This document shows, one piece after another, positions 1 to 11,782 of a stretch of DNA of 64,000 nt. The DNA lies in assembly GCA_021790675.1 (NCBI GenBank), contig JAJYGN010000087.1, forward strand, positions 1 through 64,000. The letters run 5' to 3'. This DNA comes from Actinomycetes bacterium. GTDB lineage: Bacteria > Actinomycetota > Acidimicrobiia > Acidimicrobiales > RAAP-2. A model generated the notes under the pieces. That model had not been told where the DNA came from. It worked only from the letters and a program-made list of their open reading frames with translations, and did no database searches. Made by a program: the position numbers and the translations under genes. Position 1 is the stretch's first letter. Each line of letters opens with the position of its first letter.

Positions 1-142
1 AGTCGCGGTGCGGATCTCCGAGGAGCCGCAAGGCCTCAACGACCGGCTCGAGGCTCGGTACGCGCCGGCGCGGAATGACGCGCTCGAAGTCGACGTGTGA
101 CTCGAGCCAGGTCAACGCCTCGTCGTAGGAATCAAAGCGCAC
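1..142 (-). CDS. folC: Bifunctional folylpolyglutamate/dihydrofolate synthase, N-terminal fragment truncated by the window edge
   Basis: Minus-strand frame from GTG at 142: VRFDSYDEALTWLESHVDFERVIPRRRVPSLEPVVEALRLLGDPHRD. Resembles the FolC N-terminus; the tig-clpP-clpX-folC order supports it. Not in the ORF track. Confidence 0.68.
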   Translation of the reverse strand, partial: MRFDSYDEALTWLESHVDFERVIPRRRVPSLEPVVEALRLLGDPHRD

Positions 143-145
143 GCG

Positions 146-1402
<1,257 letters not shown>

Positions 1403-1466
1403 GGATAACCTCCGACACGACCAGTCCCCACCATCCTACGGGGCTCGCGACGGCGAAAGAGGATCC

Positions 1467-2072
1467 CTACGGCCGCGCGGAGATGACCTCGTCGATGAGC
1501 CCGTAGGTCACGGCCTCGTCGGCGCCCAGAATGAAGTCGCGGTCGGTGTCCTTGGAGATGCGCTCGACGCTCTGGCCCGTGTCGTGGCTGAGCATCTCGT
1601 TGAGCATGTCCTTCATGCGAAGGATCTCACGAGCCTGGATCTCGATGTCCGAGGCCTGGCCTCCGACGCCGCCCCAGGGTTGATGCATCAGGACACGCGT
1701 GTGCGGCAGCGCGTAGCGCTTTCCCTTGGCGCCCGCGCCGAGCAGCACCGCAGCGGCCGAGGCCGCCTGGCCGAAGCAGAACGTCGACACGTCGGGCTTG
1801 ATGTACTTCATCGTGTCATAGATCGCGAGCAGGCCGGTGATGTCGCCGCCGGGTGAGTTGATGTAGAGGTTGATGTCCTTGTCGGGGTCCTCGGACTCGA
1901 GGAACAACATCTGCGCGCAAATGAGGTTCGCCACGGTGTCGTCGATGGGAGTCCCCAGGAAGATGATGCGCTCTCGCAGCAGGCGGCTGTAGAGGTCGTA
2001 GGCACGCTCGCCACGGTTGGAGGATTCCACCACCGTAGGGACGAGGTAGTTCTGGGCGCGGTAGTCGTTCAC
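1467..2072 (-). CDS. clpP: ATP-dependent Clp protease proteolytic subunit
   Basis: ClpP motifs ([47 protein letters not shown]). Confidence 0.98.
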   Translation of the reverse strand: MNDYRAQNYLVPTVVESSNRGERAYDLYSRLLRERIIFLGTPIDDTVANLICAQMLFLESEDPDKDINLYINSPGGDITGLLAIYDTMKYIKPDVSTFCFGQAASAAAVLLGAGAKGKRYALPHTRVLMHQPWGGVGGQASDIEIQAREILRMKDMLNEMLSHDTGQSVERISKDTDRDFILGADEAVTYGLIDEVISARP

Positions 2073-2081
2073 GGCCCTACC

Positions 2082-3416
2082 TTACGCGCCGAGTTCGCCG
2101 GACTGATCCTGACTGAGCAACTCGCGGTTGACCTCGACGCCCTGGGGGTCAACGAAGGTCACGTGCTCGAGCAGCCAGCGCGAGGCCTTCATCTTGGCCA
2201 CTTCGGCGCTGAAGGCAACGGTCCGACCAGTGTCGCGCAGGTTGGTGCGCAGAACGTCGGCGTCAGTGGCCATCGACGCGGCGGTCTTCTCGAGCTCCTC
2301 GTCGATCTCCTCGGGGGTGGGCTCGAGGCCCTCTTCGCGCGCGATCGCGCGCAGACCCAGGTCGATGCGCACCGCCCGGCGCGCGTCCTCGCGCAACTTC
2401 TCGAGCAGCACCTCGGGCGTCTGATTGGTCACCTGGAGGAAGGTCTCGAGCGAGAGGTTCTGCTCGCCCAGACGGTGGCCCAGGTCGTGGAGGCGCTCTT
2501 CGGTCTCCGCGGCGACCAGCGTCTCGGACACCTCCGACTCGGGCACCAGGTCGCTCAGGGCCATCAGCATCGCGTCACGCTGGGACATCTGGGCTTCGAC
2601 GATCTTGCGCGAGCGCAGTTGGGCCAGGATCGAGTCTCGCATGTCATCCGCGCCCTGCCAGTCGGTGTTTTCGATTACCCACTCGTCACTCAGCTCGGGT
2701 AGTTCTCGCTCGCGCACCTGCTTGAGGTTCATATCGAATGTCGCGACGACACCGGGCTCGAGATTGCCGTTGACGCTCAGCGTCTCGCCGGCCTTCAGAC
2801 CGAGAATCAACTCGTCCACGCCATCGGTGATCGTTCCCGAGCCCACCGTGTACATGTACTCGGCCATCTCGAGGGGCTCGTCCTCGGAGGCGACCTTGGT
2901 TACCTTCACGTCCATGGTGACGAGGTCGCCGCTGACGATGGGACGCTCGACCTCGCGCAGCACGGCGTCGGTCTCGCGGTATCGGTCGATCTGGGCCTCC
3001 AGCTCGACGTCGGACACCTGCGGCGAGGGAATCGTCACGCGCAGTGCCTTGTGCCCGCTGATGGCGACCTCGGGGCGGACTTCGACCTCGGCGTCAAAGA
3101 CGAGCGGCCCCTCCTCCTCGCCTGCCGTGATGTCGATCTGGGGCTGGCCGATCGGATCGATCAAGGTGTCAGCGACCGCGCGCGCGTAGAAGTTGGGCAG
3201 CGACTCGCGAATGGCTTCGCTGCGCAGCACCTCGGCGCCCCCGAGGTGCGCGACCAGGACGTTCTTGGGCACCTTACCCTTGCGGAACCCCTTGACGCTG
3301 ACCTGGCGCGACAACTCCTTGGCCGCCAGGTCGATCGCTTCGCTCATCTCGTCGAGGTCGACCTCGACAGTGAGCTTGACTCGGTTGTTGTCCAGGGTGG
3401 TGACGGTGGCGCGCAT
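2082..3416 (-). CDS. tig: Trigger factor
   Basis: Track ORF begins at 3572; MRATVTTLDNNRVKLTVEVDLDE at 3416 is the likely start. Typical RQVSVKGFRKGKVP and PPIase regions. Confidence 0.95.
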   Translation of the reverse strand: MRATVTTLDNNRVKLTVEVDLDEMSEAIDLAAKELSRQVSVKGFRKGKVPKNVLVAHLGGAEVLRSEAIRESLPNFYARAVADTLIDPIGQPQIDITAGEEEGPLVFDAEVEVRPEVAISGHKALRVTIPSPQVSDVELEAQIDRYRETDAVLREVERPIVSGDLVTMDVKVTKVASEDEPLEMAEYMYTVGSGTITDGVDELILGLKAGETLSVNGNLEPGVVATFDMNLKQVRERELPELSDEWVIENTDWQGADDMRDSILAQLRSRKIVEAQMSQRDAMLMALSDLVPESEVSETLVAAETEERLHDLGHRLGEQNLSLETFLQVTNQTPEVLLEKLREDARRAVRIDLGLRAIAREEGLEPTPEEIDEELEKTAASMATDADVLRTNLRDTGRTVAFSAEVAKMKASRWLLEHVTFVDPQGVEVNRELLSQDQSGELGA

Positions 3417-3451
3417 AAGAACGACCAGCCTACCGGCTCGCCAAGAATCCG

Positions 3452-4264
3452 CTAAATCATGATCGCCAGAGCCTCGGCGAAGGCCCGGGCCATTTCGCGG
3501 CTCCCCCGGACGTCCGTCGCCGAGGCGCCGAGAAACGCGTCGGCACTGATGCGCCCTGCGCAGCGCCGCCAAAACAGGGCGACCGGCGTCGTCACCTCGA
3601 AGGTCGGCTCCTCGTTCGCCGTGGCGACCGCGCCGGCCCGGCCGTTGGCGACCGCGACCATGACGCTGCGCGCGAGGCGCCCGGTCAGATTGACGCGCAC
3701 GAGCGTGCCGTCAGGAGCGGACATCTTCTTTCCCACGACGAAGGGCAGGGAGGACTCGAAGCGATTGATCACGATCTCCTCGCCCGGTCCGTGGTCGTCG
3801 GCGGGCTCTAAGAGCGCGTCGCGGATGTCCTGAAGGTGGATCCAGCTGTCGAGCACGCGCGTTTCCATGAAGCGGTGATAGGGACGCTCCCCCTCCGGGC
3901 TCCAGCCCACGACGTCCCACTCCTCGGCGCTCATCGCGCGTAGCGCGGCGATCGAGGCCGCGGCGGCGGCGCGGAACTGGGCGAGGACTTCGGCGCCCGA
4001 CTCGCCGCGATGCGCGGCGACGAACGCCTCGTTGAATTCGCCCATCGAATTCTTCACGTGGGCGGGCATCGGACCTTCAAAGTCGGGCACGGCACCGCCG
4101 CGCAGCCACACCTCGATGCCGAGCAAGTGGCTTAACACGTCGCGCACGCTCCAGCCGGGACACGCCGTCGGCGCGTCGAAGTCGGCCGGCGCGCGATCGC
4201 GCAGCGCCGCCTCCACGCTCGCCCAGGTCTCTTCGAGCGCGTCGGTGATCCAGTCGTAGGCCAT
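3452..4264 (-). CDS. Maleylpyruvate isomerase/mycothiol-dependent (DinB-like) family protein
   Basis: ACPGWSVRDVLSHLLGIEVW motif; likely start MAYDWITDALEETW at 4264. Confidence 0.8.
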   Translation of the reverse strand: MAYDWITDALEETWASVEAALRDRAPADFDAPTACPGWSVRDVLSHLLGIEVWLRGGAVPDFEGPMPAHVKNSMGEFNEAFVAAHRGESGAEVLAQFRAAAAASIAALRAMSAEEWDVVGWSPEGERPYHRFMETRVLDSWIHLQDIRDALLEPADDHGPGEEIVINRFESSLPFVVGKKMSAPDGTLVRVNLTGRLARSVMVAVANGRAGAVATANEEPTFEVTTPVALFWRRCAGRISADAFLGASATDVRGSREMARAFAEALAIMI

Positions 4265-4334
4265 GACACCTCCCTCCGTCACCTTAGGAAATCTCGTGTG
4301 GGGATCACGCCGCCGATGTGACAGCATGGACCCA

Positions 4335-4409
4335 CGGGAAGTAGCGCAGCTTGGTTAGCGCGCCTGCTTTGGGAGCAGGAGGCCGCGGGTTCGAATCCCG
4401 CCTTCCCGA
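4335..4409 (+). tRNA. tRNA-Pro (TGG)
   Basis: Acceptor CGGGAAG/CTTCCCG, anticodon loop TTTGGGA, T-loop GGTTCGAATCC. Confidence 0.95.
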
Positions 4410-4439
4410 CGCGCGACTGAGGATCGACCACCGCGTCGA

Positions 4440-5360
4440 TCAGGATTCACCTTCTAACTGGGCGCGGGCGCGCTCGAGGGCGGCCCGGGTGTCCTCTGGC
4501 ACGCTGGGGGCCGACAACTTCATTTGGTCGATGGCGTCGACGATGATGCCGCCCACGAGGGCGCGCATCTCGTACTTGTGGTCGGCGGGCACGACGTACC
4601 ACGGCGCCCACTTTGTGGACGTCGCGCTGAGCGCCTCCTCGTAGGCCTCTTGATACTGGTCCCAGTGCTCGCGTTCGGTTAGATCGGCCAGAGAGAACTT
4701 CCAGTTCTTGGCCGGCACCTCCAGTCGCTCGAGGAACCGCTTCTTCTGCTCATCCTTCGAGACGTGCAAGAAGACCTTCACGATGCGCGTCTTGTTGCGA
4801 TGTAGATGGTGCTCGAACGCGTTGATGTCCTCGTAGCGCCCCCGCCAGAACTTCTCGTCCGGTCCGCCGGCGGGCAACTCGTGGGATTTCTCCAGTATCT
4901 CGGGGTGGACTCGTGTCACGAGCACGTCCTCGTAGTAGGAGCGGTTGAAGATGCTGATGGATCCAAGGTCCGGCAGTACTTTCGCGCTTCGCCACAAGAA
5001 GTCGTGGCGTAGCTCTTGCGACGATGGCTGTTTGAAGGCCTCCACCCGGCATCCCTGGGGATTCACTCCCGACATCACGTGCTTGATCGTCCCGTCCTTG
5101 CCCGCGGCGTCCAGAGCCTGGAGAACGATGAGCAGCGAGTGGGTCCCGCTCGCCCACAGCAACTCCTGGGCCGCGGCCAACTCGCTGACGAACTCTTTGA
5201 GATCCTCCTCGGCGACCCTCTTGCGCTCGGTGTTCTCACCGTCGCTGTCGCGCGGTCCCAACCAGTCCGTCGCGACGTGGCTCGTGCTGCGCCGCGACAG
5301 CGCGGCCGAGCGACCGGGCTTGATTCTCATCTCGTCCAAGACGTCTTTACTGAGCTTCAT
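4440..5360 (-). CDS. Polyphosphate kinase 2 family protein (polyphosphate:nucleotide phosphotransferase)
   Basis: LLIVLQALDAAGKDGTIKHVMSGVNPQGCRVEAFKQPSSQEL, FNRSYYEDVLVTRVHPE: PPK2 Walker and lid motifs. Confidence 0.92.
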   Translation of the reverse strand: MKLSKDVLDEMRIKPGRSAALSRRSTSHVATDWLGPRDSDGENTERKRVAEEDLKEFVSELAAAQELLWASGTHSLLIVLQALDAAGKDGTIKHVMSGVNPQGCRVEAFKQPSSQELRHDFLWRSAKVLPDLGSISIFNRSYYEDVLVTRVHPEILEKSHELPAGGPDEKFWRGRYEDINAFEHHLHRNKTRIVKVFLHVSKDEQKKRFLERLEVPAKNWKFSLADLTEREHWDQYQEAYEEALSATSTKWAPWYVVPADHKYEMRALVGGIIVDAIDQMKLSAPSVPEDTRAALERARAQLEGES

Positions 5361-5490
5361 CCGTCATCCTCCTTCGACTCTCACACCCGCGATAAGTGTC
5401 AGTGTCACTCTTCTGAGTTCCGGCTTCGCGACCTCTCTGCCATACGCGGAGGAGGCGGGTCGCGACGTCAACCCGGACCCCAGAACCGAA

Positions 5491-6327
5491 CTAATCCTTC
5501 TTGGTGAGGAACAAACTCGCGATTGCCAATCCGATGCCGACCACGAAGATCGCCGTGCCAAACACGAAGACCTGTGGCGGCGTGCCCACGCGGGTCGCGC
5601 CGTAGATATAGACGGGGAAAGGCGCATTGGTGCCGCTGACGAAGTTGGATGTGACGAAGTCGTCGATGGACAACGCGAAGGCCATCAGCGCGCCCGCCAA
5701 AACGCCGGGCATAATGAGCGGCAGAGTCACCAGGCGGAACGTCGACATTGGCTTGGCGCCGAGGTCGTAGGCGGCCTCCTCGAGCGCCCGGTCGAAACCG
5801 GCGAGTCGGGCGCGCACCGTCACGGTCACGTAGGCCACGGAGAACATGACGTGCGCGAGCACCAGCGTGAGGAATCCACGCGCGATGTTGTAGGTGACGA
5901 ATACCCCCAGCAGAGATGCCCCCATCACGATCTCGGGCGCCGCGATGTTGGTGAAGAGGACCTGCTCGACGATCGTCTTGCCGCGGAACTGCGGCGGGCG
6001 GTAACGCACCAGGGCGATCGCGAGAAGGGTGCCGAGCACCGTGGCGATCAGTGTCGAGACGATGCCCAGTTTGATCGAGAGCCAGAACGACGCGGTCAAC
6101 CCAGGCAGGTTGCTCCACTGGTGATACCACTGCAGGGTCGCCCCGTTCCAGGCGAAGCTGACCATCTGAAGGCCGGCGTGGACCTTGTTGAAGCTGTAGA
6201 CGATCATCACCGCGATGGGAAACACCAAGTAGGCGATGACGAGCCACGAGTACGTGGGTAGAACCATGCGCCCGAAGTGGCGCTTCTTCATCCGCTTTGC
6301 AGCGATCTCGCTGGCCGACAGGCTCAC
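5491..6327 (-). CDS. Spermidine/putrescine-type ABC transporter permease (PotC-like)
   Basis: Multi-TM; EEAAYDLGAKPMSTFRLVTLPLIMPGVLAGALMAF EAA loop; clustered with PotA/B/D-like genes. Confidence 0.9.
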   Translation of the reverse strand: MSLSASEIAAKRMKKRHFGRMVLPTYSWLVIAYLVFPIAVMIVYSFNKVHAGLQMVSFAWNGATLQWYHQWSNLPGLTASFWLSIKLGIVSTLIATVLGTLLAIALVRYRPPQFRGKTIVEQVLFTNIAAPEIVMGASLLGVFVTYNIARGFLTLVLAHVMFSVAYVTVTVRARLAGFDRALEEAAYDLGAKPMSTFRLVTLPLIMPGVLAGALMAFALSIDDFVTSNFVSGTNAPFPVYIYGATRVGTPPQVFVFGTAIFVVGIGLAIASLFLTKKD

Positions 6328-7235
6328 AGGTACTCCTCGATCGAGCGCGAACCCAGAACCCGGGCGTAGAACCAGATGCCCACCAGTGAGATCAGCAGCA
6401 AGACAATGGAGAGCGACGCGCCGCCGGCGTAGTCCGAGGTGGCAAGGAACAGGTCTTGGATCACGGTTCCGATCATGGTGTTCGCCGTGCCGCCGAGAAT
6501 CTCCTGGTTGACGTAGTCACCGAAGGCCGGGATGAACGTGAGCAAGAAGGCCGCGAACACGCCGGGGATCGACAGCGGAACGATCACGCGCAAGAACGCG
6601 TTGCGGCGATTGGCGTAGAGGTCGTAGGCGGCGTCCAACACTCGCCGGTCGATCCTTTCGAGGGCCACGTAGAGCGGCAGGGCGGTGAAGGGAAGGTAGT
6701 TGTAGGCCAGTCCCGCGATCACCGCGAAACCCGTGCCCAGCACGTGGAAGTTCTGTGAAACCAGGTGGTGATTCTGCAAGAAACCGATGAAGAACCCGTT
6801 GTCCGAGAGGATGAACTGCCAGACCAGGGTGCGGATCACGAAGGAGACAAAGAACGGCACCAGGAGCATAATCAAGAAGAAGTTCTTCTTGCGCCCGCCG
6901 TAGAAGGCGATCCAGTAGGCGATCGGGTACGAGATCACGAGGTCGATGAGTGTCGCAACCGCGGCGAACTCGAGGCTGGTGACGAACTGGGCACGATACT
7001 GATTCACCACGTGGGGCAACTCGCCCCAGCTCCAGGTCATCGTGCAGGCCCCCGACGCGGGGCTGCAGGTCTTCAGCGACATCGACAGCATCATGAACAG
7101 CGGGATGACGAAGAGCAGCAGAAGCCACAGCCCCGCGGGGAGGCTCAGCAGGTATGGAGCGAGGCGCTTACCCCAGGAGGAACGCCGACGAGGGGTTAGG
7201 CCCCCTGGATGATCGGCAAGAACAGGCTGTTCCAC
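6324..7235 (-). CDS. Spermidine/putrescine-type ABC transporter permease (PotB-like)
   Basis: Multi-TM; LDAAYDLYANRRNAFLRVIVPLSIPGVFAAFLLTF EAA loop. Confidence 0.9.
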   Translation of the reverse strand: MEQPVLADHPGGLTPRRRSSWGKRLAPYLLSLPAGLWLLLLFVIPLFMMLSMSLKTCSPASGACTMTWSWGELPHVVNQYRAQFVTSLEFAAVATLIDLVISYPIAYWIAFYGGRKKNFFLIMLLVPFFVSFVIRTLVWQFILSDNGFFIGFLQNHHLVSQNFHVLGTGFAVIAGLAYNYLPFTALPLYVALERIDRRVLDAAYDLYANRRNAFLRVIVPLSIPGVFAAFLLTFIPAFGDYVNQEILGGTANTMIGTVIQDLFLATSDYAGGASLSIVLLLISLVGIWFYARVLGSRSIEEYL

Positions 7236-8494
7236 GTATCAATTTCTGTCTGACTCTTGAACTGGTAGTAGGCCTTCGACGCCTTGATGCGCGCCGGGGT
7301 CGGGAACACCGTCTGCGACTTGGCCGTCACCGAGTAGGGCAGACCGATCTCCGGGCGCAGCGACTTAAGTGCCGCGGCGTTCCAGCCCGTCGGGTGCAGC
7401 AACTGCTGAGCCGCTGACGGAACCGGACAAATGTAGTCGTTGTAGTACTCGACCACGGACTGGGTGAGCGGGCTGTAGAAGTAGTCCATCGCCGTCATCG
7501 CGTCCTTGGGATTCTGCGCGTAGAGCGGGATGCACATGTTGTCGGTCCAGAGCATCGCGCCCTCTTCGGGTATCAACAAAGTGAGGTCCGCGTACTTGGT
7601 CGACAGGTCCGCCTGAAAGATGTCGCCCGAGTAGCACTGCGACACCCAGGTGTCACCGTTCTTGAGATGCTGAATGTAGCTCTGGTCGTAGTAGCCGGCC
7701 ACGATGCCGTCGCTCTTTTGCAGCTGGAGCTTCTTGGCGGCCTTGGCCCAGTCCTTCTCCGTCGACGAGATCGGCTCGACGCCAATGGCGAGCAGCCCCG
7801 CGTGACCGAGTTCAAAGGCGTCACTCAACATGCCGACGCGCCCCGCGTACTTCTTGCTGAAGAGGATGTCAATCGACTTACCGGGATTGGGGATCTTCTT
7901 CGAGTTGTATCCCACCGCGGTCCAGCCCGACTGCCAGGCCATGGTGTACTTGTTGCCCTTGTCCCACGCCGGGTTCTTGATCAGCGGCCCCGCGTACTTG
8001 TGAAAGTTCGGCATCGCCGCCTGGTTGAGAGGGACCAACCAGCCCAACTCCATCAGGTAGTGCAACTGCGGGTTGTTGTTCGTCATGACGATGATGTCGT
8101 AGCCGATGTACTGACCGGCTGCGAGCGACGGGCGAATCTTCTGATAGAAGGACGAATTGTCCTGGATCACCTCGTAGTAGTTCGTCTTGATGCCGGTGAC
8201 CTTCTGAAGGTGGACCAGCGAGGGGTGCTTGCCCTTCAACGTGTCGATGTAGAGCGGCCAGTTAGCGAAGTTCAACGTCTTGTGGAGCTTCTGCTTCTTC
8301 CACCAGGTAGCGGTGCCGATGCCCTTGTTGGGCAGTGACGCGGCCCCGGACTCGGCGCCGAGCATCATGGCTCCGAGCAGACCGCCACCGGCGGCGCCCA
8401 GCGCCTGGCGGCGCGACAGGCGCGGCTGAGTCAGCCCGCGCCAGAACGACGGATCGATAGCTCCCTCGTTTAGTTCCTTATCCATCTCACTCAT
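7196..8494 (-). CDS. Polyamine ABC transporter substrate-binding protein (PotD-like) with Tat-type signal
   Basis: Twin-arginine leader LSRRQALGAAGGGLLGAMML; LNFANWPLYID, WTDNMCIP; operonic context. Confidence 0.9.
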   Translation of the reverse strand: MSEMDKELNEGAIDPSFWRGLTQPRLSRRQALGAAGGGLLGAMMLGAESGAASLPNKGIGTATWWKKQKLHKTLNFANWPLYIDTLKGKHPSLVHLQKVTGIKTNYYEVIQDNSSFYQKIRPSLAAGQYIGYDIIVMTNNNPQLHYLMELGWLVPLNQAAMPNFHKYAGPLIKNPAWDKGNKYTMAWQSGWTAVGYNSKKIPNPGKSIDILFSKKYAGRVGMLSDAFELGHAGLLAIGVEPISSTEKDWAKAAKKLQLQKSDGIVAGYYDQSYIQHLKNGDTWVSQCYSGDIFQADLSTKYADLTLLIPEEGAMLWTDNMCIPLYAQNPKDAMTAMDYFYSPLTQSVVEYYNDYICPVPSAAQQLLHPTGWNAAALKSLRPEIGLPYSVTAKSQTVFPTPARIKASKAYYQFKSQTEIDTWNSLFLPIIQGA

Positions 8495-8524
8495 GGCATT
8501 CCCCCATTTGTTTAGTGACCTGTA

Positions 8525-9736
8525 CTACGACTCTGATTCGGCCTCGATCGAGGCGCCCGCCATCGGCACCACCGCGAACGTATGCTCGACGGGCCAGGCG
8601 AGGATCGCCTCTTCGCCACTTCGCGGCGCGGTGTCGTCACCGATGTTCTGGGCGTAGACCGTGATACGCGTCTCGTCGGGCAACTCGATGATGTACTGAT
8701 TGCCGACACCAGTGAAGGTTGACACCAGCACACGACCGCGAAGGCTGTTTCGCCTGCCGACTTCCACGCCACTTGCGATCAGGCTGATCTTTTCAGGTCG
8801 CACTCCCACCTTGACCGGCGAGCCCGAGAGCCCTCGGGGCAGGCGTTCGGTGGGCAGCGTGATTACGGCGCCGCCGGCGACGCGAACCGTGGTCGTCGCC
8901 TCGGTCGACTCGGTGACCTGGCCCTCGAGGAGGTTCGATGCGCCGAGGAACGTGGCGACGAACTCTGTCGTCGGACTGTCGTAAATGTCCTTCGGCGAGC
9001 CGATGCCCTCGATCACTCCATGTCGCATGACCGCGAGACGATCCGACATGGTCATCGCCTCTTCCTGGTCGTGGGTCACGTAGAGGAAGGTGATGCCCAC
9101 CTGGGTCTGGATGCGCTTGAGCTCGATCTGCATCTGGTGGCGCAATTTCGCGTCCAGTGCCGACATCGGCTCGTCGAGCAAGAGAAGCGTCGGCTCATTG
9201 ATCAGGGCGCGCGCCAGCGCGACACGCTGCTGCTGACCGCCGGAGAGCTGCGAGGCCCGGCGCTTCTCAAAACCCGGCAGGTCCACGATCTCGAGGATCT
9301 CGCCGACGCGGCGCGCGACATCGGACTTGGCAATGTGACGTCGTCGCAGACCAAAGGCGACGTTCTCAAAGATGTTGAGATGGGGAAAGAGGGCGTAGGA
9401 CTGAAAGACCGTGTTCACGTCGCGGTGATAGGGCGCGAGGTAGGTGACGTCTTTGCCACCCAGTAGGATCCGGCCCGACGTCGGCTCTTCGAATCCACCG
9501 AGCATGCGTAGGGTCGTTGTCTTGCCGCACCCCGAAGGTCCGAGCAAGCTGAAGAACTCGCCTTCGTAGATGTCCAGAGTCAGGTTGTTCACCGCCACTG
9601 AGTCGTCAAAGAGCTTCGACACGCCCTGGATCTGAACAATGGCGCGCCGGTCGGGGGCGGATCCGCTCACCTTCGACTCTGACACCGCTTGGGCGGCCTG
9701 GTTAGTCACGGACTGAATATAGCCGTGGCCAACCAC
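8525..9736 (-). CDS. Polyamine ABC transporter ATP-binding protein (PotA-like)
   Basis: Walker A GPSGCGKTT, signature LSGGQQQRVALARAL, Walker B LLLLDEPMSALD, C-terminal TOBE domain. Confidence 0.95.
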   Translation of the reverse strand: MVGHGYIQSVTNQAAQAVSESKVSGSAPDRRAIVQIQGVSKLFDDSVAVNNLTLDIYEGEFFSLLGPSGCGKTTTLRMLGGFEEPTSGRILLGGKDVTYLAPYHRDVNTVFQSYALFPHLNIFENVAFGLRRRHIAKSDVARRVGEILEIVDLPGFEKRRASQLSGGQQQRVALARALINEPTLLLLDEPMSALDAKLRHQMQIELKRIQTQVGITFLYVTHDQEEAMTMSDRLAVMRHGVIEGIGSPKDIYDSPTTEFVATFLGASNLLEGQVTESTEATTTVRVAGGAVITLPTERLPRGLSGSPVKVGVRPEKISLIASGVEVGRRNSLRGRVLVSTFTGVGNQYIIELPDETRITVYAQNIGDDTAPRSGEEAILAWPVEHTFAVVPMAGASIEAESES

Positions 9737-9922
9737 AGCAACCGGTCGTGTTTCACGGACTCTTCACGAAAAGATGCTCGTACGACCGTACGGCTCTCGC
9801 GTGGTCATTGAACGACATCCGTGACGCCGATATCCGTACCAACCCCGTCCGTGGGAGCGCTACGTTTTCGCGTCGCGCGCGCCCCGACGTCACGTGCGAC
9901 GACGGATCACGTCGTCAACCGG

Positions 9923-9996
9923 TGCCCCCGGCAGGAGTCGAACCCGCAACCTGACGGGTAGAAACCGTCTGCTCTATCCAGTTGAGCTACAGGGGC
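9923..9996 (-). tRNA. tRNA-Arg (TCT)
   Basis: Reverse complement GCCCCTGTAGCTCAACTGGATAGAGCAGACGGTTTCTACCCGTC...GGGGGCA; anticodon loop TTTCTAC. Confidence 0.93.
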
Positions 9997-10056
9997 GTAG
10001 TGCCATCGTAGGGCCCGGACCACCAGAAGCGAGGGTGTGCCATACTGGACAGGCTT

Positions 10057-10134
10057 GGTGGGCGTAGCTCAGTTGGTTAGAGCGCCAGGTTGTGGTCCTG
10101 GAGGTCGCGGGTTCGACCCCCGTCGCTCACCCCA
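10057..10134 (+). tRNA. tRNA-His (GTG) with encoded CCA
   Basis: GTGGGCGTAGCTCAGTTGGTTAGAGCGCCAGGTTGTGGTCCTGG...CGCTCACCCCA; G-1 pairs with the discriminator C. Confidence 0.95.
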
Positions 10135-10210
10135 CGAAGTCGCAGTCCGTTTCGGCCAACGTCGCGGCTAGATTCGCCCTGAGGCCCCGAGGGGGCCATG
10201 CGGGGGCGCC

Positions 10211-11635
10211 ATGACTATCGTTCGAGACTCCTTCTACATCAACGGCGAGTGGGTTCGTGCCGCATCACCCGATACCTTCGAGGTGCATGATTCACACACG
10301 GGTGAACTCTTCGCCACGGTGGCCGTAGGAAACGTCGACGAGGCCGCGCGCGCGGTCGAGGCGGCCGCGGCGGCCTTTCCCGCCTGGTCCCAGACGAGTC
10401 CCAAGGAACGCGGCGAGTTCCTCCAGCGCATCTCTGAGAAGCTGGCCGAGCGCGCGGACGAGATCGCTCTGACCATCGCCCACGAAGTGGGCATGCCGCT
10501 CATGCTCGCCAAGGGCATCCAGCTAGGACTGCCCACGATGACCTTCGCCGACAACGCCCAGCGTGCCATCGAGTTCGTGTGGGAAGAAGAAGTCGGTAAC
10601 TCGACTCTCGTGCGCGAGCCCGCCGGTGTCGTGGTAGCGATCACCCCCTGGAACTACCCACTGCACCAGATTGCGAACAAGGTGGCGGCGGCCCTCGCCG
10701 CGGGCTGCACGGTTGTCTTGAAGCCCAGCGAGGTCGCGCCGATCAACGCATTCCAGCTCACGGACATCATCGATGAAGTCGGACTACCCAAGGGCGTGTT
10801 CAACATGCTCACCGGCGCAGGTCCAGTCGTCGGCGAGGCCCTCGTCGCTCACCCCAAGGTTGACATGATCTCCTTCACGGGATCAACGCGGGCGGGCAAG
10901 CGCGTGATGGAGCTTGCGGCGCGTGACGTCAAGCGCGTGTCGCTCGAACTCGGCGGCAAGTCGGCGAACATCATCCTCGAGGACGCCGACTTCGCTCGTG
11001 CGGTGGGCGACGGCGTCTTCAAGGCCTACCTCAACTCCGGCCAGACGTGCTCGGCATTGACGCGCATGCTCGTTCCTCGTTCGCGCCTCGCCGAGGCCGA
11101 AGAGATCGCGGCGGCCGCGGCGGCCGGTCTCGCACCGGCGGATCCGGTCACCGGTTCGAGCCTGCTCGGTCCCCTGGCGAGCGCCGCCCAGCTCGAGCGG
11201 GTTCGCGACTACATCCGTCTAGGGCTCGAAGAGGGGGCGCGCCTGGTGTGCGGCGGTGTGGCCCCGCCCGAGGGGCTCGAAAATGGCTTCTACGTGACCC
11301 CCACGGTCTTCTCCGACGTGACCACGAGCATGCGCATCGCCCAGGAGGAGATCTTCGGGCCGGTCCTGTCGATCATGCCCTACGACACCGAGGAAGAGGC
11401 CATCGCCATCGCCAACGACTCGACCTACGGGCTCGCCGGCGGCGTGTGGGCCGGCACTGACGAGAAGGCCTTTGAAGTCGCTCGCAAGATCCGCACGGGC
11501 CAGGTCGAGATCAATGGCGGCGCATTCAACGTCGTCGCACCCTTCGGCGGCTACAAGCAGTCGGGCCTCGGACGCGAGCTCGGTCAATACGGATTCGAGG
11601 AGTTCCTCGAGGTCAAAGCGATCCAGCACAACTAA
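10211..11635 (+). CDS. Aldehyde dehydrogenase family protein
   Basis: [62 protein letters not shown]. Confidence 0.95.
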   Translation: MTIVRDSFYINGEWVRAASPDTFEVHDSHTGELFATVAVGNVDEAARAVEAAAAAFPAWSQTSPKERGEFLQRISEKLAERADEIALTIAHEVGMPLMLAKGIQLGLPTMTFADNAQRAIEFVWEEEVGNSTLVREPAGVVVAITPWNYPLHQIANKVAAALAAGCTVVLKPSEVAPINAFQLTDIIDEVGLPKGVFNMLTGAGPVVGEALVAHPKVDMISFTGSTRAGKRVMELAARDVKRVSLELGGKSANIILEDADFARAVGDGVFKAYLNSGQTCSALTRMLVPRSRLAEAEEIAAAAAAGLAPADPVTGSSLLGPLASAAQLERVRDYIRLGLEEGARLVCGGVAPPEGLENGFYVTPTVFSDVTTSMRIAQEEIFGPVLSIMPYDTEEEAIAIANDSTYGLAGGVWAGTDEKAFEVARKIRTGQVEINGGAFNVVAPFGGYKQSGLGRELGQYGFEEFLEVKAIQHN

Positions 11636-11669
11636 CCTCGCGACCGACGCGCGGTATAGACTCGTCGGT

Positions 11670-11745
11670 GCGCCGGTAGCTCAATTGGCAGAGCATTTGA
11701 CTCTTAATCAACAGGTTCCGGGTTCAAGTCCCGGCCGGCGCACCA
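11670..11745 (+). tRNA. tRNA-Lys (CTT) with encoded CCA
   Basis: GCGCCGGTAGCTCAATTGGCAGAGCATTTGACTCTTAATCAA...CCGGCGCACCA; anticodon loop CTCTTAA. Confidence 0.95.
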
Positions 11746-11782
11746 AGCATCACCGAGGCGCCGCACGGCTCCGTAGCCCGAA

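Noticed and set aside
4945-6261. 438-aa plus-strand ORF over ppk2/potC, and similar long shadow ORFs at 31178-32383, 48149-49276 and 53234-54739
   Set aside because: Antisense or out-of-frame reading of well-supported genes in GC-rich DNA; composition dominated by R/H/G/E/D with no domain signal.
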